Shown: positions 17,835-26,713 of the stretch, one piece after another
Position numbering within the stretch: position 1 is the stretch's first letter
Layout: each line of letters opens with the position of its first letter
NCBI RefSeq assembly: GCF_002386445.1
Contig: NZ_DGIR01000014.1
Location: forward strand, 138,014-202,013
Source: Pseudomonas sp. UBA4617
Lineage (GTDB): Bacteria > Pseudomonadota > Gammaproteobacteria > Pseudomonadales > Pseudomonadaceae
Direction of reading: 5' to 3'
Length of the DNA: 64,000 nt
The notes under the pieces: generated by a model
Seen by the model: only the letters and a program-made list of their open reading frames with translations
Told to the model about the DNA's origin: nothing
Database searches by the model: none
Made by a program: the position numbers and the translations under genes

Positions 17835-18347
17835 GTGAGTCAGTCCCGGTTCAATTCCGTCTTCCTCGTCCAGCGCCTGAGCCTGCTGCGCACCCTGCAG
17901 CGTATGGTCGGCAACCCGAACACGGCCGAGGACCTGCTGCAGGAGACCTACCTGCGGGTGTCCCGCGCCCTCGCTGAGCGGCCGGTCGAACACATCGAAC
18001 CGTTCGTCTTCCAGACCGCGCGCAACCTGGCCCTCGACCACCTGCGTGCACGCCGGGTGCAGTCGCGCATGCTGGTTGACGATGTGCCCGACGAGGTCTT
18101 GCACAGCGTTGCTGCGCCAGCCAGCAGCAACGAAGACGCCGCCCATGCCGAACAATTGCTCAGGCAACTGAGCGTCAGCCTTGGCCAACTGAGCCAACGC
18201 CAGCAGCGTATCTTCATCCTCAGCCGCCTGCATGGCGCCACCTATCTGGAAATTGCCGAACAGCTGAAGGTTTCCCCCAGCACGGTGCAGAAGGAACTGA
18301 AACTGATCATGGCGATCTGCATGGGTGTTGCCGACCGACTCAGGTAA
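17835..18347 (+). CDS. ECF sigma factor, FecI/HxuI-like
   Basis: A 170-residue iron-starvation sigma factor. Region 2 has the AEDLLQETYLRVSRAL core and region 4 has YLEIAEQLKVSPSTVQKELKL. It would direct transcription of the adjacent receptor gene when the receptor and FecR-like protein signal ligand capture. It starts with GTG just downstream of a Fur box and is followed after 71 bases by the FecR-like gene. The heme oxygenase downstream suggests heme as the signal, as in the Hxu system of P. aeruginosa. Confidence 0.88.
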   Translation: MSQSRFNSVFLVQRLSLLRTLQRMVGNPNTAEDLLQETYLRVSRALAERPVEHIEPFVFQTARNLALDHLRARRVQSRMLVDDVPDEVLHSVAAPASSNEDAAHAEQLLRQLSVSLGQLSQRQQRIFILSRLHGATYLEIAEQLKVSPSTVQKELKLIMAICMGVADRLR

Positions 18348-18418
18348 CGCAAGCCAAGCCCTTGCCACTGCCCGTCCCAGCCTTGATCATCTGCAAAAAG
18401 TCCATTCAGGGATTCACC

Positions 18419-19381
18419 GTGACCGATAGCCCTGCCCCCCGCCCGTCATCCGCTGGGCCCAACGCCCGTGCTCGTGCCATGGACGAGGCGCTGGACTGGC
18501 TGGTGCGCCTGCAATGCGCGGATGCCGAGGATACCCTGGCCTTTGAAGCCTGGCTCAGCGCGGCGCCGGAAAACGCCGAAGCCTATGTGGCCGCGGAAGC
18601 CCTGTGGAATGGCGCACCGCTGCATCAGCTGGCCACGCAGATGCATCAGCAACAGCGCCGCTCATGGCGCGGACGCCTACGCAGTCACTGGAAGCCACTG
18701 GCTACGGCGGCGCTGTTGCTGGTAGGGCTGTGCACGCTCGGCAACCTGCCCATGCGCCTGCAGGCGGACCACCTGACGGTGGTCGGCGAACGCCAGCGCC
18801 TGCAACTGGGCGACGGGGCGAACGTGCTGCTCAATACTGATACGGCATTGGCCAGCGAGTACCACGACGGCCGCCAGGTCGCCCGTCTGCTGCAAGGCGA
18901 GGCCTATTTCCAGGTTGCCGAGGGTGCACGACTTCCGCTGGAAGTGCAGGCCGGGCCGTTGCGCGCGCAGGTGCGCGACACCGACTTTGCCGTGCGTTAT
19001 CTCGACGGTGAGGCACAAGTGCGAGTGCAGCGCGGCGATATCGACCTGCAGGGCGAGCGCGACCAACGCATCAGCCTGGGTGCCGGCGAGAGTATCAGTG
19101 TCGGCCCCCATGGCTTCGGCCAGCGCCAGCGCCCCGACATGCACAGGGATCTGGCCTGGGTCGATGGCCGCCTTGTATTTGAAAATTGCCCGCTCAGCCA
19201 GGTGCTGGCCGAACTGCGGCGCTATTACCCAGGCTGGATCATCAACCGCAACAGGCAGCTGGAAAACGTGACGGTGACCGGCAACTACCGCCTCGATCAG
19301 CCCCTGGAAACCCTGCGTGCGCTGGCCCACATCACCTCGGCCCGGCTGCACGAGTACCCGGCGCTGGTCATCCTGAACTGA
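18419..19381 (+). CDS. FecR-family anti-sigma/signal transducer
   Basis: A 320-residue single-pass inner-membrane protein. The cytoplasmic N-terminus has the FecR DUF4880 region (DEALDWLVRLQCADAEDTLAFEAWL), then a transmembrane helix around ATAALLLVGLCTLGNL, then the periplasmic FecR domain and a C-terminal STN-like segment (FENCPLSQVLAELRRYYPGW). I chose the GTG at 18419 (VTDSPAPRP) because AGGGA lies just upstream; an in-frame ATG at 18362 has no ribosome site and adds 19 odd residues. It would hold the sigma factor until the TonB receptor's STN domain signals. Confidence 0.85.
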   Translation: MTDSPAPRPSSAGPNARARAMDEALDWLVRLQCADAEDTLAFEAWLSAAPENAEAYVAAEALWNGAPLHQLATQMHQQQRRSWRGRLRSHWKPLATAALLLVGLCTLGNLPMRLQADHLTVVGERQRLQLGDGANVLLNTDTALASEYHDGRQVARLLQGEAYFQVAEGARLPLEVQAGPLRAQVRDTDFAVRYLDGEAQVRVQRGDIDLQGERDQRISLGAGESISVGPHGFGQRQRPDMHRDLAWVDGRLVFENCPLSQVLAELRRYYPGWIINRNRQLENVTVTGNYRLDQPLETLRALAHITSARLHEYPALVILN

Positions 19382-19621
19382 TCCTTTGCCTGTGCCGGCC
19401 CGATCGCCAGATAACGCGCTGGCTTCGCATAATGCCTTACCTGGAGAGAGCTGGCTCGCCGGTGACAGGCCCCTGACACGCCTCAGGGATCACAGTCTCG
19501 TATTTATTTTTACGCGCTCGCGCCGCCTCGCCCGTCTCGTTATAGCCAATGCGACTGATTCTTGTTTGATGACAGGAACAGCCAACACCTATAACAGTCC
19601 GCGCGTCAGGGAGCGCTTTCG

Positions 19622-22207
19622 ATGTCCACAGGTCCTACCCGCCCCTCCACCCTTGCCCGCCGTACAGGGCAACTGTCCCTGCTCACCCTGGCCCTGCTCG
19701 CCAGCTGCGCCTGCAGCCTGCCGGCACTGGCCGCCGAGCCGTCCCAGGCCAGCCCGCGCATGGGTGAGTACCGCTTCAACATCGGCCAGCAGCCGCTGGT
19801 GACGGCCATCAATGCGTTCAGCCAGGCCACCGGCTGGCAAGTCGGCTTCAGCGCCGAGCTGGCCGACGGCGTAGTCTCGCCTGGGGTGCAGGGTTCGCTA
19901 CTGCCGGAAGCCGCACTCAAGCGCCTGTTGCACGGCACCGGCCTGGGCGTACGCAAGATCGGCAACGGTAATGTGGTGCTCGAACGCCAGGCTGGCAGCA
20001 ACGTGGTCGCCCTGCAGCAGGTCACCGTCAGCGCCACCCGCAGCGCCCAGGACGTCAGCCAGGTGCCGAGCACCGTCAGCGTGCAGACCCGCGAGCAACT
20101 GGACCGGCAGAACGTCAACACTATCCAGGACCTGGTGCGCTACGAACCCGGGGTGTCAGTGGCCGGCACCGGCCAGCGCAGCGGCCTGAACGGCTACAAC
20201 ATCCGTGGCATCGATGGCGAACGAATCCTCACTCAGGTCGACGGCGTGTCGATTCCCGACAGTTTCTTCTACGGCCCCTACGCCCAGACCCAGCGCAACT
20301 ACGTCGACCCGGAAATCGTCAAACGTGTGGAGATCCTGCGCGGCCCGGCCTCGGTGCTGTACGGCAGCAATGCCATCGGCGGCGCGGTCAGCTATTTCAC
20401 CCTCGACCCAGACGACATAATCAAGCCCGGCCAGGACGTGGGTGCCCGCCTGAAGAGCGGCTACAGCTCGGCCGACGAAAGCTGGCTGACCTCCGCCACT
20501 GTCGCCGCTCGCCAGGGGGACTTCGACGGCCTGCTGCACCTGAGCCAGCGTAACGGCCACGAAACCGAGACCCACGGCGGCCACAGCGGCGAAGGGCTGT
20601 CGCGTAGCGAAGCCAACCCGATGGACGCACGCACTACCAACGTGCTGGCCAAGCTGGGCTGGAATTACGCCGACGATGCTCGCCTGGGCTTCACCTACGA
20701 GCGCTACAAGGATGACCGCGACCAAAACATCCTCAGCGCAGTGGGCGGGCCGTTCACCGGCGGCGCCAATGGCATGGGCTTCTACAAGGCGCGTACCGGC
20801 AACGACACCATCACCCGTGAGCGCTTCGGCATCAGTCACGAGTTTGACCTGGCATCGACGCTTGCCGACCACATGAAGTGGAGCCTCAATTACCAGATCG
20901 CCAAGACCGACCAGCACACCGAGGAAATCTATGCGCCCTTTACCCGCCAGGTACTGCGCACCCGCGATACCACCTACAAGGACCGCCAATGGGTGTTCGA
21001 CGCGCAACTGGACAAGGCTTTCAGCCTGGGTGCCACCGACCATCTGCTGACCTACGGCACCACCCTCAGGCATGAGAAGGTCACCGGCTCGCGCAGCGGC
21101 ACTGGTACCTGCCTGGCCGCTGGCGCAGGTTGCCCCGCCGCCGGTGCTGACCGCCCGGCCGATGGCCAGGCCCTGGTCAGCGACTTCCCGGACCCGACCG
21201 TGAACACCTACAGCTTGTTCGTGCAGGATGAAATCCGCTGGCGCGACTGGACCTTCCTGCCCGGTGCACGCTATGACTACACGCGCATGGAGCCCAGATT
21301 CACCGAGGAGTTCCTGCGTGGCCTGGAAGCCACCGGTACTGCGCCCACCTTCCAGGATGACTCCGAGAGGAAGTGGCACCGTGTCTCGCCCAAGTTCGGC
21401 CTGACCTACGCCTTCGATGACAACTACACCTGGTACGGCCAGTACGCCGAAGGCTTCCGCACGCCAACGGCCAAAGCCATGTTCGGCAAGTTCCAGAACC
21501 TTGAACAAGGCTACCGCGTGGAAGGCAACCCGGGACTGGAGCCGGAGAAGAGCAAAAGCTATGAAACCGGCCTGCGAGGCAACTTCGACGCCGGCAGCTT
21601 CGACGTGGCGGTGTTCTACAACAAGTACCGCGATTTCATCGATGAAGACGCCGTGCAGAGCGCCAACCTGGAGCAGACTTTCCGCGCCAACAACATCAAG
21701 CACGCCACCATCAAGGGCGCCGAGTTCAAGGGCCGCCTGAACCTCGACCGCTTCGGCGCGCCGCAGGGCCTGTATGGCCAGGGCTCGATTGCCTACACCT
21801 ACGGTCGCAATGATGACACCGGCGCGCCGCTCAACAGCATCAATCCGCTCAAGGGTGTGTTCGGCCTGGGTTACGAGCAGCAGCAGTACGGTGGCCTGCT
21901 GAGCTGGACACTGGTCAAGCGCAAGACCCGCGTCGACGACAGCTCCTTCCACTCGCCCGACGGCTCCAGCAGCAAGTTCCGCACCCCTGGCTACGGCGTG
22001 CTGGACCTGACCGGCTACTACCGGGTCAGCGACGACATCACGGTCAATGCCGGCCTGTACAACCTGAGCGACAAGAAGTACTGGCAGTGGGACTCGGTGC
22101 GCAGCTACGACGGCCAGGGTGAAGCGGCCGTGACCCAGCCGGCCAACATCGACCGCCTGAGCATGCCGGGGCGCAACTTCGCCATCAATGTGGTCTGGGA
22201 TATCTGA
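19622..22207 (+). CDS. TonB-dependent receptor with STN signalling domain, probably heme
   Basis: An 861-residue outer-membrane receptor. In order it has a signal peptide ending near PALAA, an STN domain at about residues 45-120 (YRFNIGQQPLVTAINAFSQA), a TonB-box-like LQQVTVSATR, a plug domain with RVEILRGPASVLYGSNAIGG and a 22-strand barrel. Heme-receptor-type boxes appear as FRTP and NPGL at about residues 611-640. Unlike classical heme receptors there is no His between the two boxes. The sigma/anti-sigma genes upstream and heme oxygenase downstream support heme or heme-protein uptake with autoinduction. The 240 bases between it and the anti-sigma gene should hold the sigma-dependent promoter, but I could not define it. 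Confidence 0.85.
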   Translation: MSTGPTRPSTLARRTGQLSLLTLALLASCACSLPALAAEPSQASPRMGEYRFNIGQQPLVTAINAFSQATGWQVGFSAELADGVVSPGVQGSLLPEAALKRLLHGTGLGVRKIGNGNVVLERQAGSNVVALQQVTVSATRSAQDVSQVPSTVSVQTREQLDRQNVNTIQDLVRYEPGVSVAGTGQRSGLNGYNIRGIDGERILTQVDGVSIPDSFFYGPYAQTQRNYVDPEIVKRVEILRGPASVLYGSNAIGGAVSYFTLDPDDIIKPGQDVGARLKSGYSSADESWLTSATVAARQGDFDGLLHLSQRNGHETETHGGHSGEGLSRSEANPMDARTTNVLAKLGWNYADDARLGFTYERYKDDRDQNILSAVGGPFTGGANGMGFYKARTGNDTITRERFGISHEFDLASTLADHMKWSLNYQIAKTDQHTEEIYAPFTRQVLRTRDTTYKDRQWVFDAQLDKAFSLGATDHLLTYGTTLRHEKVTGSRSGTGTCLAAGAGCPAAGADRPADGQALVSDFPDPTVNTYSLFVQDEIRWRDWTFLPGARYDYTRMEPRFTEEFLRGLEATGTAPTFQDDSERKWHRVSPKFGLTYAFDDNYTWYGQYAEGFRTPTAKAMFGKFQNLEQGYRVEGNPGLEPEKSKSYETGLRGNFDAGSFDVAVFYNKYRDFIDEDAVQSANLEQTFRANNIKHATIKGAEFKGRLNLDRFGAPQGLYGQGSIAYTYGRNDDTGAPLNSINPLKGVFGLGYEQQQYGGLLSWTLVKRKTRVDDSSFHSPDGSSSKFRTPGYGVLDLTGYYRVSDDITVNAGLYNLSDKKYWQWDSVRSYDGQGEAAVTQPANIDRLSMPGRNFAINVVWDI

Positions 22208-22351
22208 CCTGGGCTGCGGCTGACATCTGTGCCGTCCTGTTCGCGGGCTCAGCGCGACAGGACGGTACTGCCGCACATATCGCAGATTTTTTTACCGTCG
22301 CCCCCGCACTGTTTCGTCTCGTCTCTAGAGCCCCGATTCCAAGGAATTCCC

Positions 22352-22945
22352 ATGACCGACCGCCCCGCCCTGCGCTCCCAGCGCCTCAACCAGATCACCC
22401 ATGCCCCGCACGCCGAGCTGGATGCGCTGGTGAAATCCCACGCGCCCTTTGACAGCCGCGAAAGCTTTGCCCGTTTCGTGGTCGCCCAATACCTGTTCCA
22501 GGCCGAGTTGCAGCCTTTGTACAACGACCCGCAACTGATCGCCATCGTCCCCGACCTGGCCGAGCGCTGCCGTGCCGAACAGGCCCGTCTGGACCTCGCC
22601 GACCTGGACACCGAAGTGCCGCCCGCGCTACCCGGTGCGCTGCTCAATCCAGGCCTGGGCGAGGCAATGGGCTGGATCTTCGTCTCCGAAGGCTCCAAAC
22701 TGGGCGCGGCGTTTCTGATCAAGCGTGCCATGGCCTTGGGGCTGTCGGACAGTTTCGGTGCGCGCCACCTGGGCGAGCCGGCCGCTGGCCGGGCCGAAGG
22801 CTGGAAACAGTTCAACCGTATTGTTGATGGCCTGACATTGTCGGCCGACGACGAGGCTGCGGCCGAACGCGGCGCAGTGGCTGCCTTCGAGCGCTTCACC
22901 GAGCTGCTCAGGTACGCCTATGCTACGGATGCCGCGCTGGCTTGA
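22352..22945 (+). CDS. hemO: heme oxygenase (PigA/HemO type)
   Basis: A 197-residue bacterial heme oxygenase that opens heme to biliverdin, iron and CO in the cytoplasm. The proximal heme ligand is probably His20 in THAPHAELDALVKSH. The distal helix has the Gly-rich GWIFVSEGSKLGAAFL. Length and the RESFARFVV and LYNDP segments match Pseudomonas PigA/HemO. The ATG at 22352 is preceded by AAGGAA. The gene lies 144 bases after the receptor and likely completes the heme-iron pathway of the module. Confidence 0.9.
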   Translation: MTDRPALRSQRLNQITHAPHAELDALVKSHAPFDSRESFARFVVAQYLFQAELQPLYNDPQLIAIVPDLAERCRAEQARLDLADLDTEVPPALPGALLNPGLGEAMGWIFVSEGSKLGAAFLIKRAMALGLSDSFGARHLGEPAAGRAEGWKQFNRIVDGLTLSADDEAAAERGAVAAFERFTELLRYAYATDAALA

Positions 22946-23001
22946 TACGCCATACCCGGCCACCCTGTCGGTGGCCGAACCGCTTTTTACGCAGTGAGAC
23001 C

Positions 23002-23415
23002 ATGACCCGACCCGCCCGCTCGAAACTTGCCCGCGTGCTGTATGCGATCCTGGCTTATGTCAGCCTGGGCGTGGGCCTGGTAGCGATTGTGATTCCCGGC
23101 CTGCCAACCACCGAGTTCATCCTGCTCGCCGCCTGGGCGGCTACCCGCAGTTCGCCACGCCTGTCGGCCTGGCTGGAGAACCACCGGCTGTTCGGACCGA
23201 CCCTGTCCAACTGGCGCAATGGCAAGGTGATCCGGCGGCACGCGAAAGTCAGCGCGACACTCAGCATGTTGCTGTGCGCAGGGCTGATGCTGGCGCTTCT
23301 GGACCACCACTGGCCGGTGTACCTGGCCATCGCCGGCATGACCCTGGGCAACCTGTGGATCTGGTCACGCCCGGAACATCCTTGCCCTGCCCCATCACAG
23401 GCTCAGCAGCCCTGA
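23002..23415 (+). CDS. DUF454 (YbaN-like) small inner-membrane protein
   Basis: A 137-residue membrane protein with the DUF454 core GVGLVAIVIPGLPTTEFILLAAWAA and SWLENHRLFGP-like region (here AWLENHRLFGPTLSNWRNGK), plus two C-terminal hydrophobic segments. Function is unknown. DUF454 genes often sit beside heme or iron uptake genes in Pseudomonas, and this one follows heme oxygenase by 56 bases. Its 3' end overlaps the convergent arcD gene by 21 bases. Confidence 0.8.
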   Translation: MTRPARSKLARVLYAILAYVSLGVGLVAIVIPGLPTTEFILLAAWAATRSSPRLSAWLENHRLFGPTLSNWRNGKVIRRHAKVSATLSMLLCAGLMLALLDHHWPVYLAIAGMTLGNLWIWSRPEHPCPAPSQAQQP

Positions 23416-24822
23416 ATACAGGGCATAGGCAGCAAACGCGGCGCCTGCCAGCACGGCGGCGAAAATCAGTTTTTCCCAACGGGTGAACAAAGCCTGCCCC
23501 TGCTCATGCCTGGCCCTGGCAAACAGGATTACCCCGGGAGCATAGAGCAGCGCTGACAACAACAGGTACTTGAGGCCACCGGCGTAGAGCAGCCAGATGG
23601 CATACAGCAAGGCAACCAGCGCCACCAGCAGGTCCTTGCGACGCAGCGCCGGCTGCCCGGCATAGGTTTCCGCACGCACCGCCAGCAGTACGGCATAGGC
23701 CGCCGACCACAGGTACGGCACCAGGATCATCGAAGAAGCCAGGTAGATCAGGCTGGTGTAGGTACCGGCAGAGAACAACGTGATCAGCAGAAAACCCTGG
23801 ATCATGCAGTTGGTCAGCCATAGGGCATTGGCCGGCACCTGGTTGGCGTTTTCCTTGGCCAGGAACCGCGGCATGGTCTTGTCCCGCGCGGTGGCGTAGA
23901 GAATTTCGGCACACAGCAGCGCCCAGGACAACAGGGCGCCGAGCAGCGAAACCGCCAGGCCGATGCTGATCAGCAGGGCTCCCCAAGGCCCGACGATATG
24001 CTCCAGCACCGAAGCCAGCGACGGGTTCTGCAGCCCGGCCAGCTCCGGCTGGGTCATCACCCCCAGCGACAGCACATTCACCAGCACCAGCAGCGCCAGC
24101 ACCCCGAGAAAGCCGATCACCGTGGCCTTGCCCACATCCGAACGGCGCTGGGCACGGCCGGAATACACGCTGGCACCTTCAATACCAATGAACACGAACA
24201 CGGTCACCAGCATCATGTTGCGCAGCTGCTCCAGCACGCTGCCGAACTGCGGGTTGCCCATGCCCCAGATGTCCCGGGTGAAGATATCGGCACGGAAGGC
24301 GAACGTCGCGATCACCACGAAGATCAGCAGCGGCACGACCTTGGCCACGGTGGTCACCTGGTTGATCAACGCCGCTTCCTTGATGCCACGCAGCACCAGG
24401 AAGTGCACAGCCCAGAGCAGCAGCGAGGCACAGCCGATGGCGATCGGCGTGTTACCCTCGCCAAACGCCGGGAAGTAGAAGCCCAAGGTGCTGAACAACA
24501 ACACGAAATAGCCGACGTTGCCCAGCCAGGCGCTGATCCAGTAGCCCCAGGCTGAAGAGAACCCCATGTAGTCGCCAAACCCGGCCTTGGCATAGGCGTA
24601 AACCCCCGAGTCCAGCTCAGGCTTGCGGTTGGCCAGGGTCTGGAACACGAACGCCAGGGCCAGCATGCCGACCGCGGTGATGGCCCAGCCGATCAGCACC
24701 GCGCCCACCTCCGCACGCGCCGCCATGTTCTGCGGCAGCGAGAAAATACCGCCGCCAATCATCGAGCCGACCACCAACGCGATCAGCGCGCCCAGGCGCA
24801 GCTTCTGTCCCGGTTCGCTCAT
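23395..24822 (-). CDS. arcD: arginine/ornithine antiporter, paralogue 1
   Basis: A 475-residue APC-superfamily basic amino-acid antiporter with about 12-13 membrane helices. The first helix carries GSMIGGGIFSLPQNMAA. It is closely similar along its length to the second arcD at 25253 and divergent from it across 430 bases, as expected for an inverted duplication. It would exchange external arginine for ornithine. Being alone on its strand, it may be regulated separately from arcABC. Confidence 0.9.
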   Translation of the reverse strand: MSEPGQKLRLGALIALVVGSMIGGGIFSLPQNMAARAEVGAVLIGWAITAVGMLALAFVFQTLANRKPELDSGVYAYAKAGFGDYMGFSSAWGYWISAWLGNVGYFVLLFSTLGFYFPAFGEGNTPIAIGCASLLLWAVHFLVLRGIKEAALINQVTTVAKVVPLLIFVVIATFAFRADIFTRDIWGMGNPQFGSVLEQLRNMMLVTVFVFIGIEGASVYSGRAQRRSDVGKATVIGFLGVLALLVLVNVLSLGVMTQPELAGLQNPSLASVLEHIVGPWGALLISIGLAVSLLGALLSWALLCAEILYATARDKTMPRFLAKENANQVPANALWLTNCMIQGFLLITLFSAGTYTSLIYLASSMILVPYLWSAAYAVLLAVRAETYAGQPALRRKDLLVALVALLYAIWLLYAGGLKYLLLSALLYAPGVILFARARHEQGQALFTRWEKLIFAAVLAGAAFAAYALYSGLLSL

Positions 24823-25252
24823 GCGCCTCCTTTTTTGCGCGCTGTAATAGGTTTGAAACAGCCACTCGGGCCATATAGATATTCGCTACTTATAATGATA
24901 CTGCTAGCTTGCTATAGCACTCATAACTACTTTGGCTATAACACCTTCGAGATAAAGCTAGCAGCTGGAACGCAACTAGCAAAGCAACTGGATAAAACAG
25001 GAATTCCAGGAAAAATTTGCGAATGCGGCAAAAGCGGCTAGCTTCAAGCATCGCAGGCTGAACAGAGCGTTTACTCTAGAGGGACATGGAGGTGCCAGCG
25101 TGCAAGGCCTGCAGCACAAGCGGTCGGCACTCTCCAGGAGCAACGTGAAGGAAATTTCCCACTTCACGTCGCCATGAACTGATCCAAGTCAGCGCATGGC
25201 AGCGGCGACGGTTTTACCCTGTCGTCAACTTTCTCCTGGCAGGAGTTGTTAA
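24823..25252. other. divergent arcD/arcD control region
   Basis: These 430 bases hold no gene. The left part is AT-rich. It carries a perfect 10-base inverted repeat, CTGCTAGCTT at 24901-24910 and AAGCTAGCAG at 24955-24964, and a third GCTAGCTT at 25037-25044. A dyad with arms CGTGAAG and CTTCACG spans 25144-25168. The ANR/FNR box at 25179 is listed separately. A TACCCT element at 25215-25220 is a possible -10. Confidence 0.6.
25179..25192. promoter_or_regulatory. ANR/FNR box of arcD-arcABC operon
   Basis: CTGATCCAAGTCAG is a full dyad of the FNR type; read on the other strand it is CTGACTTGGATCAG. Its centre is 41.5 bases before a start site predicted from the -10-like TACCCT at 25215-25220. 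That is the standard class II activator position. ANR control of arcDABC under low oxygen is well established in Pseudomonas. Confidence 0.8.
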
Positions 25253-26680
25253 ATGTCTGATGCATCCGGAAAATTAAAACTCGGCGCGTTAGTTGCACTC
25301 GTCGTCGGCTCGATGATTGGCGGCGGTATTTTCTCGCTGCCACAAAACATGGCGGCCAGCGCGGGCGTCGGCGCAGTCCTGATCGGCTGGGCCATCACCG
25401 CAGTCGGCATGCTGACCCTGGCGTTCGTGTTCCAGACCCTGGCCAACCGCAAGCCTGACCTGGATGGCGGGGTGTATGCCTATGCCAAGGCCGGCTTTGG
25501 CGACTACATGGGTTTCTCTTCGGCCTGGGGCTACTGGATCAGCGCCTGGCTGGGCAACGTCGGCTACTTCGTACTGCTGTTCAGCACCTTGGGCTACTTC
25601 TTCCCGATTTTCGGCGAAGGCAACACCCCGGCCGCCATCATTGGCGCCTCGGTGCTGCTGTGGGCGGTGCACTTCCTGGTGCTGCGCGGCATCAAGGAAG
25701 CGGCGTTCATCAACCTGATCACCACCGTGGCCAAGGTAGTACCGCTGGGGCTGTTCGCCCTGATCTGTCTGTTCGCATTCAAGCTCGACATCTTCACCGC
25801 CGACATCTGGGGCCTGGGCACGCCCGAGTTGGGCAGCGTGATGAACCAGGTGCGCAACATGATGTTGGTCACCGTGTGGGTGTTCATCGGTATCGAGGGC
25901 GCGAGCATTTTCTCGTCGCGGGCGGAAAAGCGTTCCGACGTGGGCAAGGCCACGGTCATCGGCTTCGTCACCGTGCTGCTGTTCCTGGTATTGGTCAACG
26001 TGCTGTCGCTGGGCATCATGACCCAACCGGAACTGGCCAAGCTGCAGAACCCGTCGATGGCTGCCGTGCTTGAACACGTGGTCGGCCACTGGGGCGCGGT
26101 GCTGATCAGCGTCGGCCTGATCATCTCGCTGCTCGGGGCCTTGTTGTCGTGGGTGCTGCTGTGCGCCGAGATCATGTTCGCTGCGGCCAAGGATCACACC
26201 ATGCCGGAGTTCCTGCGCCGCGAAAACGCCAACCAGGTGCCGGCCAACGCCCTGTGGCTGACCAACGCCATGGTGCAGATCTTCCTCGTGATCACGCTGT
26301 TCTCAAGCAGTACCTACCTGTCGTTGATCTACCTCGCCACGTCCATGATCCTGGTGCCGTACCTGTGGTCGGCGGCCTATGCCTTCCTGCTCGCGCTGCG
26401 CAGCGAAACCTACGAACAGGCCCTGGCCGAACGCAGGAAGGATCTGTTCATCGGTGCCATCGCCCTGCTGTACGCCATCTGGCTGCTGTACGCCGGCGGC
26501 GTGAAATACCTGCTGCTCTCGGCCCTGCTCTACGCCCCTGGCGTGATCCTGTTCGCCAAGGCCAAGCATGAGGTGGGCCAACCTGTCTTCACCACCGTGG
26601 AGAAACTGATCTTCGCAGCCGTGGTCATCGGTGCCCTGGTGGCAGCCTTCGGCCTGTACGACGGCTTCCTGACCCTTTGA
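25253..26680 (+). CDS. arcD: arginine/ornithine antiporter, paralogue 2
   Basis: A 475-residue antiporter of the same family and length as the divergent copy. It shares GSMIGGGIFSLPQNMAA near the start and PANALWLTN later. It imports arginine in exchange for ornithine for the arginine deiminase pathway. It is first in arcD-arcA-arcB-arcC, with 33 bases to arcA and a GGCAGGAG ribosome site at about 25236-25243. The ANR box upstream predicts induction when oxygen is low. Confidence 0.93.
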   Translation: MSDASGKLKLGALVALVVGSMIGGGIFSLPQNMAASAGVGAVLIGWAITAVGMLTLAFVFQTLANRKPDLDGGVYAYAKAGFGDYMGFSSAWGYWISAWLGNVGYFVLLFSTLGYFFPIFGEGNTPAAIIGASVLLWAVHFLVLRGIKEAAFINLITTVAKVVPLGLFALICLFAFKLDIFTADIWGLGTPELGSVMNQVRNMMLVTVWVFIGIEGASIFSSRAEKRSDVGKATVIGFVTVLLFLVLVNVLSLGIMTQPELAKLQNPSMAAVLEHVVGHWGAVLISVGLIISLLGALLSWVLLCAEIMFAAAKDHTMPEFLRRENANQVPANALWLTNAMVQIFLVITLFSSSTYLSLIYLATSMILVPYLWSAAYAFLLALRSETYEQALAERRKDLFIGAIALLYAIWLLYAGGVKYLLLSALLYAPGVILFAKAKHEVGQPVFTTVEKLIFAAVVIGALVAAFGLYDGFLTL

Positions 26681-26713
26681 CCCACGTCTTCGCTCAATTG
26701 GAGGAATGAAACC

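Noticed and set aside
20156..22276. A 706-codon open frame on the minus strand
   Set aside because: It mirrors the TonB receptor gene and has no recognisable domain; the receptor frame is clearly the coding one.
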